DNA from: Cohnella xylanilytica
GTDB lineage: Bacteria > Bacillota > Bacilli > Paenibacillales > Paenibacillaceae
DNA: 64,000 nucleotides
Assembly (NCBI RefSeq): GCF_014212175.1
Contig: NZ_JACJVR010000004.1
Coordinates: 1 to 64,000 of the forward strand
Direction: 5' to 3'
Shown: positions 49,556 through 57,938 of the stretch, in pieces
How positions within the stretch are numbered: the stretch's first letter is position 1
How the letters are laid out: every line of letters starts with the position of its first letter
The notes under the pieces: generated by a model
The model's database searches: none
The model's input: only the letters and a program-made list of their open reading frames with translations
Told to the model about the DNA's origin: nothing
Program-made: the position numbers and the translations under genes

Positions 49556-50020
49556 TTACCGTTTATTGGAGATCACTTGATCCAGGAACTTATCCGCGTC
49601 GCTATTGAACTTCCAGGCAACGCCGAATTTATCGACCAACATTCCGAAGCAAGAAGACCAAGGCGCTTCGGATAACGGCATGATCACATGACCGCCTGCG
49701 GACAAATTAGAGAAGTAACTCTGCAGCGCCTGCTTATCCTCGATAACGATACTAATCAGGATATGGTTGCCTTTAACCAGCTCGCCCGTTACGCTCTTCA
49801 TCGAAGGCAGAATGTCCGACATCATGATTTTCCCGCCTGCGAATTCGATGGAAGACTCCATGATCATATCGAGCTCGTTGTCCGGCAGCGGGTAGTTCGG
49901 ATCTTGCGGGATATCCCCGAATTTCACTTGCTTGACTTCGGTCGCGTTCAAAGCCTCCGCATAAAATCCGATCGCTTGTTCCGCATTTCCATCAAAGTTT
50001 AAATAGGCAATAGCCGCCAT
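49556..50020 (-). CDS. VOC-superfamily (PhnB/3-demethylubiquinone-type) protein
   Basis: A 154-residue VOC protein: IAYLNFDGNAEQAIGFYAEALNAT and FGMLVDKFGVAWKFN are the two beta-alpha-beta-beta-beta halves in the PhnB arrangement. No metal-ligand His is obvious, as in many PhnB-like members. It is divergent from a WYL-domain regulator (50121), which is a common pairing and occurs again at 61165-62671. Function unknown. Confidence 0.85.
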   Translation of the reverse strand: MAAIAYLNFDGNAEQAIGFYAEALNATEVKQVKFGDIPQDPNYPLPDNELDMIMESSIEFAGGKIMMSDILPSMKSVTGELVKGNHILISIVIEDKQALQSYFSNLSAGGHVIMPLSEAPWSSCFGMLVDKFGVAWKFNSDADKFLDQVISNKR

Positions 50021-50120
50021 CAGTCATACCTCCTTCATGTGATAAATGAAGTATAATGGATAAGAGGTGACACCTGTATGTCACCATTCAATCATGAATT
50101 TCGCAAAAAGGAGGGGAAGT

Positions 50121-51047
50121 ATGGAAAAGATCGAGAGGTTAATATCCATCATCATGATCTTGTTGAAAAAGGATGTCGTATCCACAACGGAATTCACGCA
50201 ATTATTCAACGTCTCCAAAAGAACGATTCTTCGCGATATGGAGACGCTGAGCTTGTCCAACATCCCCATCTATTCGGTCAGCGGAATTCATGGCGGCTAC
50301 GCTATTATGGACGAATACAAGGTGGATAAACGTCTTCTGACTAGCTCCGACTTGGAGAACATCTTGGCGGCGCTCGGCGGATTGGAGCAAATTCTGCTTA
50401 GCGAAGAGGTTGAATTGACGATCAAAAAAATAGAGGCAATGGTGAGCCCATTGTCTCCGAAAGGTTCCATCCAAGTGTCGTTCTATGATTGGGAGGGTCG
50501 TTCTGACATTCTTCAAACCTTGAAGAGGTGCCAGGAGGCTATATTAGCGAGAAGAATCCTATCCTTCGATTACATCGATAAAAACGGCGCGAAAACGAAT
50601 CGAAGGGTCGAGCCTTACCAGCTTCATTTCAGCGAGACGAGTTGGTATTTAAGAGGATACTGTCTGCATCGCATGAGGTACAGAACCTTTAAGTTATCCC
50701 GGATGGATGATCTTCATGTGGATGACAAGACATTTGTCCCCAGAGAGGATTTATTGGAGCAAGAACATGAAGCCAGCTATCAGCCGGAACTGGTCGCCGT
50801 CAAAGCGTTGATCTCGCCCGCCGTAAAGGATCGGTTCATTGAAAGGTACGGTCGCAAGAGTATCGAACCCTACGGTTCCGAACTGTTCCTGGCCACGATC
50901 CATGTTCCTCAGAACGGCATCGGATTTCAATTTCTGGCAAGCTTCGGGACGAATCTCGAAGTCGTGGAGCCCCAATCCTATGTAGAACAATTCCGGGATT
51001 ATTTGCTTGCGATGGTGGCAAAATATACGCCTGAAGGTAAGACGTGA
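50121..51047 (+). CDS. DeoR-type HTH regulator with WYL domain
   Basis: A 308-residue YafY-type regulator: winged HTH at residues 3-58 (KKDVVSTTEFTQLFNVSKRTILRDMETLS) and a WYL domain at about 140-215 (KTNRRVEPYQLHFSETSWYLRGYC), a ligand-sensing SH3-like fold. ATG 50121 has GGAGG six bases upstream; the frame is open from 50067 without a ribosome site. It is divergent from the VOC gene and probably regulates it. Confidence 0.9.
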   Translation: MEKIERLISIIMILLKKDVVSTTEFTQLFNVSKRTILRDMETLSLSNIPIYSVSGIHGGYAIMDEYKVDKRLLTSSDLENILAALGGLEQILLSEEVELTIKKIEAMVSPLSPKGSIQVSFYDWEGRSDILQTLKRCQEAILARRILSFDYIDKNGAKTNRRVEPYQLHFSETSWYLRGYCLHRMRYRTFKLSRMDDLHVDDKTFVPREDLLEQEHEASYQPELVAVKALISPAVKDRFIERYGRKSIEPYGSELFLATIHVPQNGIGFQFLASFGTNLEVVEPQSYVEQFRDYLLAMVAKYTPEGKT

Positions 51048-51063
51048 AGGATGAAAGGACGCA

Positions 51064-52509
51064 TTACGGAACAATCTCGAAAACGGAGCCTTGGTTCCGA
51101 TCCGCCACCTTCATCGAACCATTCACCCCTAAATAAAGTCTGGTTTGATCCAGATTCGTTCCCAAACTAACATAATAAGCCGATTGCGCTCCAAAATCAT
51201 AGTCGATCTCGATCACGCTATAGTCGCTTGGCCTGCATTCCGTTTGCGCTCGGGTATAAGCCAGAACCCCTCTTACCGGTGGTTGAGAGCCTTGCCGGGC
51301 CACATCGGTGAAGACAACGCTTCCCCTTAAATCGGGGATTTCATTCCCCATGTAGCACTGGACTCCCGTAAGCGCAGTTCCGCCGAATTTATCGGGCCTC
51401 GGATCTTGATGGAAATAACTCGTTAAAGGCGGAAGACGCCTTGCCGAAGCGATTACGGCATCGTCGTAATAAGCCATGGTCTTCTCGTCCAAAGCCGGAT
51501 TGGCCGGGCAGCCCCTCAGGATCGAAGTAGGAAAAGCACCCTCCCATCCTCGCCAGCCAAAATGAATAAATCCTTCCTGGTCAAGTTCGGCATTCCTTAA
51601 AGAGGCTTGGACAAGCTGAGTAACCGGTATCGGCTTATAATGAACGAAGGAATAAATCGACTCGACCAAATCCTGTCCGACGATTCCCGCATATTTCAGA
51701 TACCGATCATAAAGCCGTTGGTAGGCGATGCCCGGAATATTGCGAACCCCTTTGGCGATTACCGTAAGCGTCTCCTGAATAGGCGCGGGAAGTTCATCGA
51801 AACGCGTCACTACGGGCGGATTCGGAATCGATGTGTTTTTATGGACGTCGATTTCAATAATCTTCCCGGCTATCTCCCTGTCATCCTGGCTTAAGTTAAA
51901 GGGATCGTAGCCGGAGCCGCCATCTCCGGTCGTCAAGACGAGTTTGCCCGTCTCGGGGGAGAAGGTTAAGCTGTTGACCCCATTATGATTGAGAAAGGGT
52001 CTTCTTAAGTTCAGCAAGGTCCGCCCTTTCCGAAATTGACCATTCGGCTGCAAGATCCATTCTTCGACCGTATCGATATGATCGTAATTCGATTCTCTAT
52101 TTATCCACTTGAGGTTCAAGGTATCGGGATTACAGGGGTCGGGCTTAAAGGATTCCGGAGGAGCGCCCGGCATGGCGCCCGGGCCTTGCGTTCCGGCTGC
52201 CGAATAATGAAGGTAGAAGTAACCGTTGTAATAAAAATAGGGATGGAACGCTAACCCTAACAATCCCCGTTCGTCATATCCTCCGGAAGAGCCGCCCAGC
52301 TTGAGGATTCGCGAGCTCATATCCAAGAAAGTCCATAACGCTCCGTCTCGTACGCATAGAATCTCTCCCACCTGGGTTGCGATAAATAAGCTCTCCGTCG
52401 AGTCGCCCGGAAGGACAGCCGTTTTCAATACAGTGGGCATATGGATCCTGCTTACAACGGGCCGCAAACGAACCTTCACTTTGCTCAACGACCGCCTGCC
52501 TCCCTCCAC
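51064..52509 (-). CDS. PQQ-type sugar dehydrogenase-like beta-propeller protein
   Basis: A 481-residue glucose/sorbosone dehydrogenase-like (GSDH/HHIP-type) propeller: ERGLLGLAFHPYF, FLNHNGVNSLTFSP, TTGDGGSGYDPFN, GVRNIPGIAYQ and FGWRGWEGAFP are family motifs. Many relatives are periplasmic or secreted PQQ enzymes, but no signal peptide is evident here, so location is uncertain. GTG 52509 follows AAGGAG by only four bases; TTG 52488 is an alternative start. It is monocistronic and convergent with the WYL gene. Confidence 0.8.
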   Translation of the reverse strand: MEGGRRSLSKVKVRLRPVVSRIHMPTVLKTAVLPGDSTESLFIATQVGEILCVRDGALWTFLDMSSRILKLGGSSGGYDERGLLGLAFHPYFYYNGYFYLHYSAAGTQGPGAMPGAPPESFKPDPCNPDTLNLKWINRESNYDHIDTVEEWILQPNGQFRKGRTLLNLRRPFLNHNGVNSLTFSPETGKLVLTTGDGGSGYDPFNLSQDDREIAGKIIEIDVHKNTSIPNPPVVTRFDELPAPIQETLTVIAKGVRNIPGIAYQRLYDRYLKYAGIVGQDLVESIYSFVHYKPIPVTQLVQASLRNAELDQEGFIHFGWRGWEGAFPTSILRGCPANPALDEKTMAYYDDAVIASARRLPPLTSYFHQDPRPDKFGGTALTGVQCYMGNEIPDLRGSVVFTDVARQGSQPPVRGVLAYTRAQTECRPSDYSVIEIDYDFGAQSAYYVSLGTNLDQTRLYLGVNGSMKVADRNQGSVFEIVP

Positions 52510-52672
52510 TTGTCTCCTTCCTTAGGGATATGATACGAACGGTTCCATTAGTACCGAAGTTCGGATTAGCGTGAAGGCAAACTTTTTTTATGTCTAACAA
52601 ACTTTTTGTTTGAATGCGGCTGCGCTTATGGTAGACTCATCTCGTGAACCGTTGCAGAAGGAGGCAAGGCGG

Positions 52673-53329
52673 ATGGAGTCGGTAACGGATGAGATGGAGT
52701 TTCTGCGAGACATGGTCCGGGCGCTGGCCGCCCAATTCGGCTCGAACTGCGAGGTGGTGCTGCACGATCTGCGGCGTCCGTACGACAGCACGATCGTAGC
52801 GATCGAGAACGGGCACGTGACCGGCCGCAAGGTCGGGGACCCGGGCACGAATCTGGGGCTGGAGATTCTGCGCGGCACGGAGCAGGACGGCAACAAGTTC
52901 AATTACTTGACCCAGACGAAGGATGGCCGCATGCTGCGCTCTACCTCCGTCTATATGAAGAACAAGAACGGCGAGACGATCGGCGCGTTGTGCATCAACT
53001 TCGACATTACGGACCTGATGGTCGCGGAGAAGACGCTGCAATCGCTCACGCTGACCGGTCAAGCGAGTCCGGTGAAGGAGTCGTTCGTGAGCAATGTGAG
53101 CGATCTGTTGGACGCGCTGCTTCAGGAGGCGCAGGAGCAGATCGGCAAACCCGTGGCGCTGATGCAGAAGGAAGACAAGAGGCGAATGGTCGAGCTGCTG
53201 GATCGCAAAGGGGCGCTGCTGGTGAAGAAGGGCGGCGAGAGAATCTGCCAGTTCCTCAACATCTCGAAGTACACGCTGTACAGCTATCTGGAAGAGATCA
53301 AGAGCGGTTCCGGCGCCGAGGGGCGATAG
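52673..53329 (+). CDS. YheO/DauR-type PAS-HTH regulator
   Basis: A 218-residue regulator: YheO-like PAS domain at about residues 10-120 (FGSNCEVVLHDLRRPYDSTIVAIENG, GALCINFDITD) and a C-terminal HTH (KEDKRRMVELLDRKGALLVKKGGERICQFLNISKYTLYSYL). DauR, a family member, controls D-arginine catabolism. Here the downstream genes are a D-threonine-aldolase-like enzyme and RidA, so a D-amino-acid signal is a fair inference. AAGGAGG lies 8 bp before ATG 52673. CAAAC-TTTTT-GTTTG (52600-52614) overlaps the promoter region. Confidence 0.88.
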   Translation: MESVTDEMEFLRDMVRALAAQFGSNCEVVLHDLRRPYDSTIVAIENGHVTGRKVGDPGTNLGLEILRGTEQDGNKFNYLTQTKDGRMLRSTSVYMKNKNGETIGALCINFDITDLMVAEKTLQSLTLTGQASPVKESFVSNVSDLLDALLQEAQEQIGKPVALMQKEDKRRMVELLDRKGALLVKKGGERICQFLNISKYTLYSYLEEIKSGSGAEGR

Positions 53330-53377
53330 ACAGGCGAGCGGGACTCGGGCAGTTCTACTATCGGAAAAAGGGGCTTG

Positions 53378-54550
53378 GTGCGATTGACTTCGGAATCCTC
53401 GGAAGCATGGGACGCGATCGAGACGCCGTGCGTCGTGATCGATATGGACCGCCTGGAGCGAAATCTCGCGCGGATGGCGGAGACGGCGCGCCTGCATCAG
53501 GTGAAGCTGCGGCCGCATACGAAGACGCATAAGCTGCCGCGCATAGCCGAGCTGCAGCTCGCGGCCGGCGCCGCCGGCATCACCGTGGCGAAGGTGTCGG
53601 AGGCGGAAGTGATGGCGCAGCACGGATTAAGCGATATCTTCATCGCTTACCCGCTCATTCGGGAGAGCAAGATCGAGCGAGCCGTCCGCTTGAACGAGCG
53701 CATCGGGCTCATCCTGGGCGTCGACAGCCTGGAGGGCGCGAGGCGGCTGTCGGAGGCGGCAGGCCGGCACGGCCAAGTTCTGCAGGTCCGGCTCGAGGTC
53801 GACACCGGGCTTCGCCGGACCGGGGTGCTCTATGACGACGCCGCAGCGCTCGCGCATCAGGTGCACGCCCTGCCCCATCTGCGGCTGACGGGCCTCTACA
53901 CGTTCCGCGGCGCCGTGCTCGGCGGCCAGCCAACGATCGACCTCGAGGCGGCGGGCCGCGAGGAGGGAACGCTCATGGCCAAGCTGGCCGAGCGGCTTCG
54001 CGCCGAGGGGCTGCCGATCGAGGACGTGAGCGTCGGCTCGACGCCGACATCCGCCTATGCCGCGGCCGTGCCGGGCGTGACGGAGATTCGGCCCGGCACG
54101 TACGTGTTCCAGGACGCGATGCAGGCGAAGCTCGGCGTGTGCGCGCTCGACGATTGCGCCGGGACCGTGCACGTTACGGTCGTGAGCCGCCCGTCGCCGG
54201 AGCTCGCCGTCATCGACGGCGGCAGCAAGACGTTCGCGACCGACGTGCAGCCGGGCACGGAGCCGCTCGGGCTCGTCGGCTTCGGCCGTATCCTCGGGCT
54301 GGACGACGCCGTGCTGGAACGGATGTCGGAGGAGCACGGCATGCTGCGGCTCGGCCCTGCCGCGCAGGCGGCGAACCCGCAGGTGGGGGACCGGCTGGCG
54401 ATTATCCCCAACCATATTTGCAGCACGGTGAACCTGCACAATACGGTCGTGCTGGCGCGTGCGGCGTCCGGGGCTAGCATAGGGCTGCTGGACGCGCCCA
54501 AGCTGAATCTGGAGCGGGTACCGGTGCCCTGCCGCGGGATGCTGGAGTAG
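53378..54550 (+). CDS. D-threonine aldolase/D-serine dehydratase-like PLP enzyme
   Basis: A roughly 390-residue fold-III PLP enzyme: IETPCVVIDMDRLERNLARM, PLP-lysine segment LRPHTKTHK, RLEVDTGLRRTGV, SVGSTPTSAY, EIRPGTYVFQDAMQ, and the metal-binding C-terminal IIPNHICSTVN (His and Cys ligands). The combination defines the metal-dependent D-threonine aldolase/DSD1-like group acting on D-beta-hydroxy amino acids. GTG 53378 or TTG 53384 is the likely start after AAAGGGG. It is 48 bp after the YheO-like regulator and 87 bp before ridA-like. Confidence 0.9.
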   Translation: MRLTSESSEAWDAIETPCVVIDMDRLERNLARMAETARLHQVKLRPHTKTHKLPRIAELQLAAGAAGITVAKVSEAEVMAQHGLSDIFIAYPLIRESKIERAVRLNERIGLILGVDSLEGARRLSEAAGRHGQVLQVRLEVDTGLRRTGVLYDDAAALAHQVHALPHLRLTGLYTFRGAVLGGQPTIDLEAAGREEGTLMAKLAERLRAEGLPIEDVSVGSTPTSAYAAAVPGVTEIRPGTYVFQDAMQAKLGVCALDDCAGTVHVTVVSRPSPELAVIDGGSKTFATDVQPGTEPLGLVGFGRILGLDDAVLERMSEEHGMLRLGPAAQAANPQVGDRLAIIPNHICSTVNLHNTVVLARAASGASIGLLDAPKLNLERVPVPCRGMLE

Positions 54551-54637
54551 CCCGGCGAAGATCCCTTGATCCGGCGCAGCGCTGCTGCCGCCATCGCCAT
54601 TGCCATTGCATGAATCTAACCTTAGGAGGTGCCCGCT

Positions 54638-55105
54638 ATGGCACGAATCGAAAAGCGTATCGAAGAGCTCGGTCTCGTACTGCCCCCGTCCCCTGTACCC
54701 AAGTTTACGTATATCCCTTGCAGCCGGACCGGCAACCTGATCTATCTGTCCGGGCAAGATTGCCGCGACGCGACAGGCACTCTGATCTACGAAGGGAAGC
54801 TCGGCCGCGAGCTGACCATTGAGCAAGGCCAGGAGGCCGCCCGCCAGACGATCCTCAATTGCATCGCCGTCATGAAGGGATACCTCGGCGACCTCGACCG
54901 GGTCGTGCGCATCGTCAAGGTGCTCGGCTTCGTCAACAGCGCACCGGGCTTCGCCGACCAGCCGTTCGTCATGAACGGCGCGTCCGACCTGCTCGTCGAC
55001 ATCTTCGGCGAGAACGGCAAGCACGCCCGCTCCGCGATCGGGACGAGCGAGCTGCCGTTCCATACGCCGGTGGAGATCGAGCTGATCGCCGAGATCCGCG
55101 ACTGA
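54638..55105 (+). CDS. RidA/YjgF-family protein
   Basis: A 155-residue RidA-superfamily protein (RIEKRIEELGLVLPPSPVPK, NLIYLSGQ, and the long VVRIVKVLGFVNSAPGFADQP form typical of the YjgH/Rid2-like subgroup). RidA hydrolyses reactive enamine/imine intermediates made by PLP dehydratases, which fits the upstream gene. AGGAGG lies 9 bp before ATG 54638. The operon ends in a hairpin at 55126. Confidence 0.9.
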   Translation: MARIEKRIEELGLVLPPSPVPKFTYIPCSRTGNLIYLSGQDCRDATGTLIYEGKLGRELTIEQGQEAARQTILNCIAVMKGYLGDLDRVVRIVKVLGFVNSAPGFADQPFVMNGASDLLVDIFGENGKHARSAIGTSELPFHTPVEIELIAEIRD

Positions 55106-55125
55106 CCTCCCGCCCGCTCAAAGAG

Positions 55126-55153
55126 AAACCGCCTCTACATCAGAGGCGGTTTT
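55126..55153 (+). terminator. Intrinsic terminator of the D-amino-acid operon
   Basis: AAACCGCCTCT and AGAGGCGGTTT form an 11-bp perfect stem with a five-base loop and a T-run. It lies 20 bp past the ridA-like stop. Confidence 0.9.
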
Positions 55154-55191
55154 GTGCGATCCTTTTACCATTGTTTAGGTGGGGTGAGCTA

Positions 55192-55761
55192 ATGAGAAAA
55201 AAACTGCAAATTTACATTTCGTCTACTTACTACGATCTTATAGAGGAAAGACATACCGCTGTCGAAGCCATCCTTCAAGCCGGTCATATCCCTGCCGGAG
55301 TCGAGCAATCTTTCAGGGAAAGCCCTATGAAAATAAGGAAGAGATGGATCGACGATTCCGATGTATATATCCTGATTCTCGGAGGATTCTATGGCTTGAC
55401 GCTTCCCGATGATGAATCCAAGAGCTATACGCATTGGGAATACGAGTATGCCGGAGAGGCGGGCAAACCCCGATTTGCTTTTGTCGTCACGGAGAAAGCT
55501 TTGAGACTGAAGCCGTACGACTTCACCGCAATCGAACACTATCAGGAATTCCAGGAGTTTAAGCAATCGGTCATGGAACAAGTCCCTATCTATTATGTGG
55601 AAGACTTACGGCACATTAAGATGGTCCTTCGCGACCAATTGCCGGTATATGCGGCAAGAGACGATCTGTATGGCTGGATCTCCGGCAAGGAGATCCCCGA
55701 CGTCCGGGAGCTGTTGGAGGAGAATGCCCGATTGAAGGCGGAGTTGGAAAAAAAGCAATGA
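55192..55761 (+). CDS. DUF4062 domain protein
   Basis: A 189-residue protein with the N-terminal DUF4062 motif LQIYISSTYYDLIEERHTAVEAILQAGHIPAGVE, then DDSDVYILILGGFYGLTLPD and SYTHWEYEYAGEAGKPRF. DUF4062 is a TIR-like/nucleotide-hydrolase-fold domain common in predicted signalling and defence proteins. The short coiled tail (LLEENARLKAELEKKQ) may mediate oligomerisation. ATG 55192 follows AGGTGGGG; the longer frame from 54859 overlaps the ridA-like gene. It is followed by a terminator hairpin. Confidence 0.85.
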   Translation: MRKKLQIYISSTYYDLIEERHTAVEAILQAGHIPAGVEQSFRESPMKIRKRWIDDSDVYILILGGFYGLTLPDDESKSYTHWEYEYAGEAGKPRFAFVVTEKALRLKPYDFTAIEHYQEFQEFKQSVMEQVPIYYVEDLRHIKMVLRDQLPVYAARDDLYGWISGKEIPDVRELLEENARLKAELEKKQ

Positions 55762-55841
55762 AGGAGGGCTGGCGCAAAACCAGCCCCAACATACTCAATC
55801 GAACCTTCTCATTGCTTCGGAAACCCCCTTCCTAATAAAGA

Positions 55842-55867
55842 GGACACCCTCTGTGGAGAGGGCGTCC
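55842..55867. terminator. Bidirectional terminator-like hairpin
   Basis: GGACaCCCTC and GAGGGcGTCC pair with one mismatch between the converging DUF4062 and anti-sigma-like genes. Confidence 0.6.
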
Positions 55868-55882
55868 GGATCGATTCGCCGC

Positions 55883-56698
55883 TTATTGCCGCGGAGCCAT
55901 GTTGTTGTAGATGTTCGTCGCGTTCACCTTGCCCGTGCCGACGTCATCGGTCGTGAAGCCGGACACGATGTTGCCGACCTTGAACTCCTTCTGCAGCAGC
56001 TCCTCCGAAGGCTCGGCGGCCGTCGGGCCGTCGATGCCCATCTTCGTCTCCGGCGTCACCGTGACCCACAGATCGCCTACCTTGAAGCTCTTGCCATCCT
56101 CGCTCACTTCGGAGATGACGCCGTCGATGTTGACGGCAGCCTTGCCCTTAACCGCGGGCTTCGCTTCGCCGTCCTTCTCCGGCGCGATGAGGTTGTAGAT
56201 CGCATCGGCCGTTACCCGGCCGGTGCTGACGTCCTGGGAGGTGTAGCCGGACACGATGTCGCCGACCTGGAAGTTCTTCCGCAGCAGCTCTTCGGATGGC
56301 TTCGCCGCCGTCGGCTCGCTGCTGCCCAGCTTCGTTTGATCCGTGACCTCCACCCACAGGTCGCCCACCTTGAAGCTCTTGCCGTCCGCGCTCACCTCGG
56401 AGATGACGCCGTCGATATTGACCGCTACCTTGCCCATGATCGGAGGCTTCGCCGTCGCGGCAGCCGAGGGCTGGGACGAAGGCGTCGTCGCCGGAGAACT
56501 CGGATTCAGCGCGAGAATGCCTGCCGCGAGCACCGCGCATGCCGCGAGGCCGGCCGTCCAACCCATTGCTTTTCTCTTCTTCGTCAATTCCATGTTCATC
56601 CGCTCCTTATGATTCATCAGTTTGGTATAGGTCGCTTCCTGGAAATCCTCGCTGGTCTTCAAATGGGACATCGCGGACTTATAAACAGATTTCTTCAT
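55883..56698 (-). CDS. Anti-sigma-like membrane protein with duplicated domain
   Basis: A 271-residue protein: a short cytosolic part (residues 1-45), one membrane segment (WTAGLAACAVLAAGILAL) and an extracytoplasmic part with two near-identical units. Each has the pattern VNIDGVISEVS.DGKSFKVGDLWV, then a 'QEVTSG'-like linker (residues about 90-170 and 190-265). Its start lies 8 bp after GGAGG inside the sigma factor gene (20-bp overlap), which strongly suggests a regulatory pair. The extracytoplasmic repeats may sense a signal. No ZAS cysteine/histidine motif is visible. Confidence 0.75.
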   Translation of the reverse strand: MKKSVYKSAMSHLKTSEDFQEATYTKLMNHKERMNMELTKKRKAMGWTAGLAACAVLAAGILALNPSSPATTPSSQPSAAATAKPPIMGKVAVNIDGVISEVSADGKSFKVGDLWVEVTDQTKLGSSEPTAAKPSEELLRKNFQVGDIVSGYTSQDVSTGRVTADAIYNLIAPEKDGEAKPAVKGKAAVNIDGVISEVSEDGKSFKVGDLWVTVTPETKMGIDGPTAAEPSEELLQKEFKVGNIVSGFTTDDVGTGKVNATNIYNNMAPRQ

Positions 56699-57176
56699 CC
56701 TCCATGCCTCCAATCTTCTCCTTCAGGAGCGCGCGCCCTCTCGCCAGCCATGTCCCCACCGTGGCGGGTTTGGCTTCAAGGATCGTCGCGATCTCCTGGA
56801 TGGAATAGCCTTCGTAATAGTGCAGATGGATCGGAATCCGGTACTTCTTGTCCAAGGCCAGAACGGCTTGCAGAACGTCGCTCTCTTCCTTCGGGAGGTA
56901 GCTCAGGTCGTCGGGAACCGGGTTGCGGCTTCGGAACCATCCGGCCTTCAGTCTATTTTTGCTTTTATTAATGGTCGTTCGAATAAGCCACGCTTTCTCG
57001 TGCTCGCCGTTCTCGAATACGGGGCGCTTCTGCAGATACGCGAGGAAGACGTCCTGCGCGACCTCTTCCGCATCCGCCGTGTTCTTCAGGTAGGCGAAGG
57101 CGATCTTGATCAAGCTTTGCGAATAAAGACCCAAGGCCCGTCGCACAGATTCATTGAGCTCGAATGAATTGTACAC
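56679..57176 (-). CDS. ECF-type sigma factor
   Basis: A 165-residue sigma-70 family protein with regions 2 (IAFAYLKNTADAEEVAQDVFLAYLQKRPVFENGEHEKAWLIRTTINKSKNRLK) and 4 (LALDKKYRIPIHLHYYEGYSIQEIATILEAKPATVGTWLARGRALLKEKI). It drives transcription of an unknown regulon, released from the downstream membrane protein. GTG 57176 has AAAGGAGG seven bases upstream, so it is chosen over ATG 57200. The gene overlaps the anti-sigma-like gene by 20 bp. Confidence 0.92.
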   Translation of the reverse strand: MYNSFELNESVRRALGLYSQSLIKIAFAYLKNTADAEEVAQDVFLAYLQKRPVFENGEHEKAWLIRTTINKSKNRLKAGWFRSRNPVPDDLSYLPKEESDVLQAVLALDKKYRIPIHLHYYEGYSIQEIATILEAKPATVGTWLARGRALLKEKIGGMEDEEICL

Positions 57177-57311
57177 CTCAGTACCTCCTTTCACCTTCAA
57201 TACAACCGAGCGCTCGATTATTTTTCATAGGGGGCGATTTTTTTTGAGAAAATAATCTCCGCTTGCTCTAGACGAGCCGAGACCCGCCAAGGAATGCAGC
57301 CTTTCGGCAGT

Positions 57312-57344
57312 AAAAAAATCCCGCCTCTTGAAGAGACGGGATTT
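57312..57344 (-). terminator. Intrinsic terminator after the TPR protein gene
   Basis: On the minus strand AAATCCCG and CGGGATTT flank a small CTCTT/AAGAG inner stem and are followed by seven T in total. It is 95 bp past the TPR gene stop. Confidence 0.8.
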
Positions 57345-57439
57345 CCGCAGGTTCACGCACGCCAAATTTTGCTCTATATTCTCATCAAACCAGGTGCCGC
57401 GGCCCCCGAAGCAACAACGCCGATCCCCAATCGATTATT

Positions 57440-57862
57440 TCAAATCGCTATCCTTGTCTCCAGAAACTCAAGATACTTGGGGTCGTCTTCCATAAAGATC
57501 GCAATCCCGGCACCCATGTAAGCCCGGGTCAGCTCGTCTGCCGCTTGATCAAGGCGTTCCTGCTCGTAATACAATTGCCCTAGCCGAAGATGAATGTAGG
57601 GATTCCCCAACCCCTTCGGACACTGGGCTGCATTATAGAAACACTTGAAGGCCTTATCGTAATTCTTCATTTGAAAATGGACATCCCCAACAGCCGCATA
57701 GATCCACGTCGCGGCTTCCCATTCTCGATGATTCTCCGGCAACAATCGGAGGGCCGCGACATATTTATTCTTGCTCTCCTCAAGATGGCCTGCTCTTGCC
57801 AGATCATCGCCTTGCTTACACAGCGCGGAAATTTCGGCATGGGTGGAATCCGGAAGTTGCAC
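57440..57862 (-). CDS. Tetratricopeptide-repeat protein
   Basis: A 140-residue helical protein with about three TPR-like repeats (ALCKQGDDLARAGHLEESKNKYVAALRLLPEN, IYAAVGDVHFQMKNYDKAFKCFYNAAQCP, HLRLGQLYYEQERLDQAADELTRAY). It has no signal peptide and presumably is a protein-protein adaptor. No regulatory or enzymatic domain is attached. A terminator lies downstream. Function unknown. Confidence 0.8.
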   Translation of the reverse strand: MQLPDSTHAEISALCKQGDDLARAGHLEESKNKYVAALRLLPENHREWEAATWIYAAVGDVHFQMKNYDKAFKCFYNAAQCPKGLGNPYIHLRLGQLYYEQERLDQAADELTRAYMGAGIAIFMEDDPKYLEFLETRIAI

Positions 57863-57938
57863 CGTCGTCTCTCCTATCCTATTGTTTTCTGACTTTCATC
57901 AAAAATAATCGCGCCTGGGGATTCTTTCGGCGAAGACT

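Noticed and set aside
53627-55063. Minus-strand open frame over the D-threonine-aldolase-like and RidA genes
   Set aside because: Spans two different plus-strand genes with clear motifs and their intergenic region; shadow of third-position GC bias.
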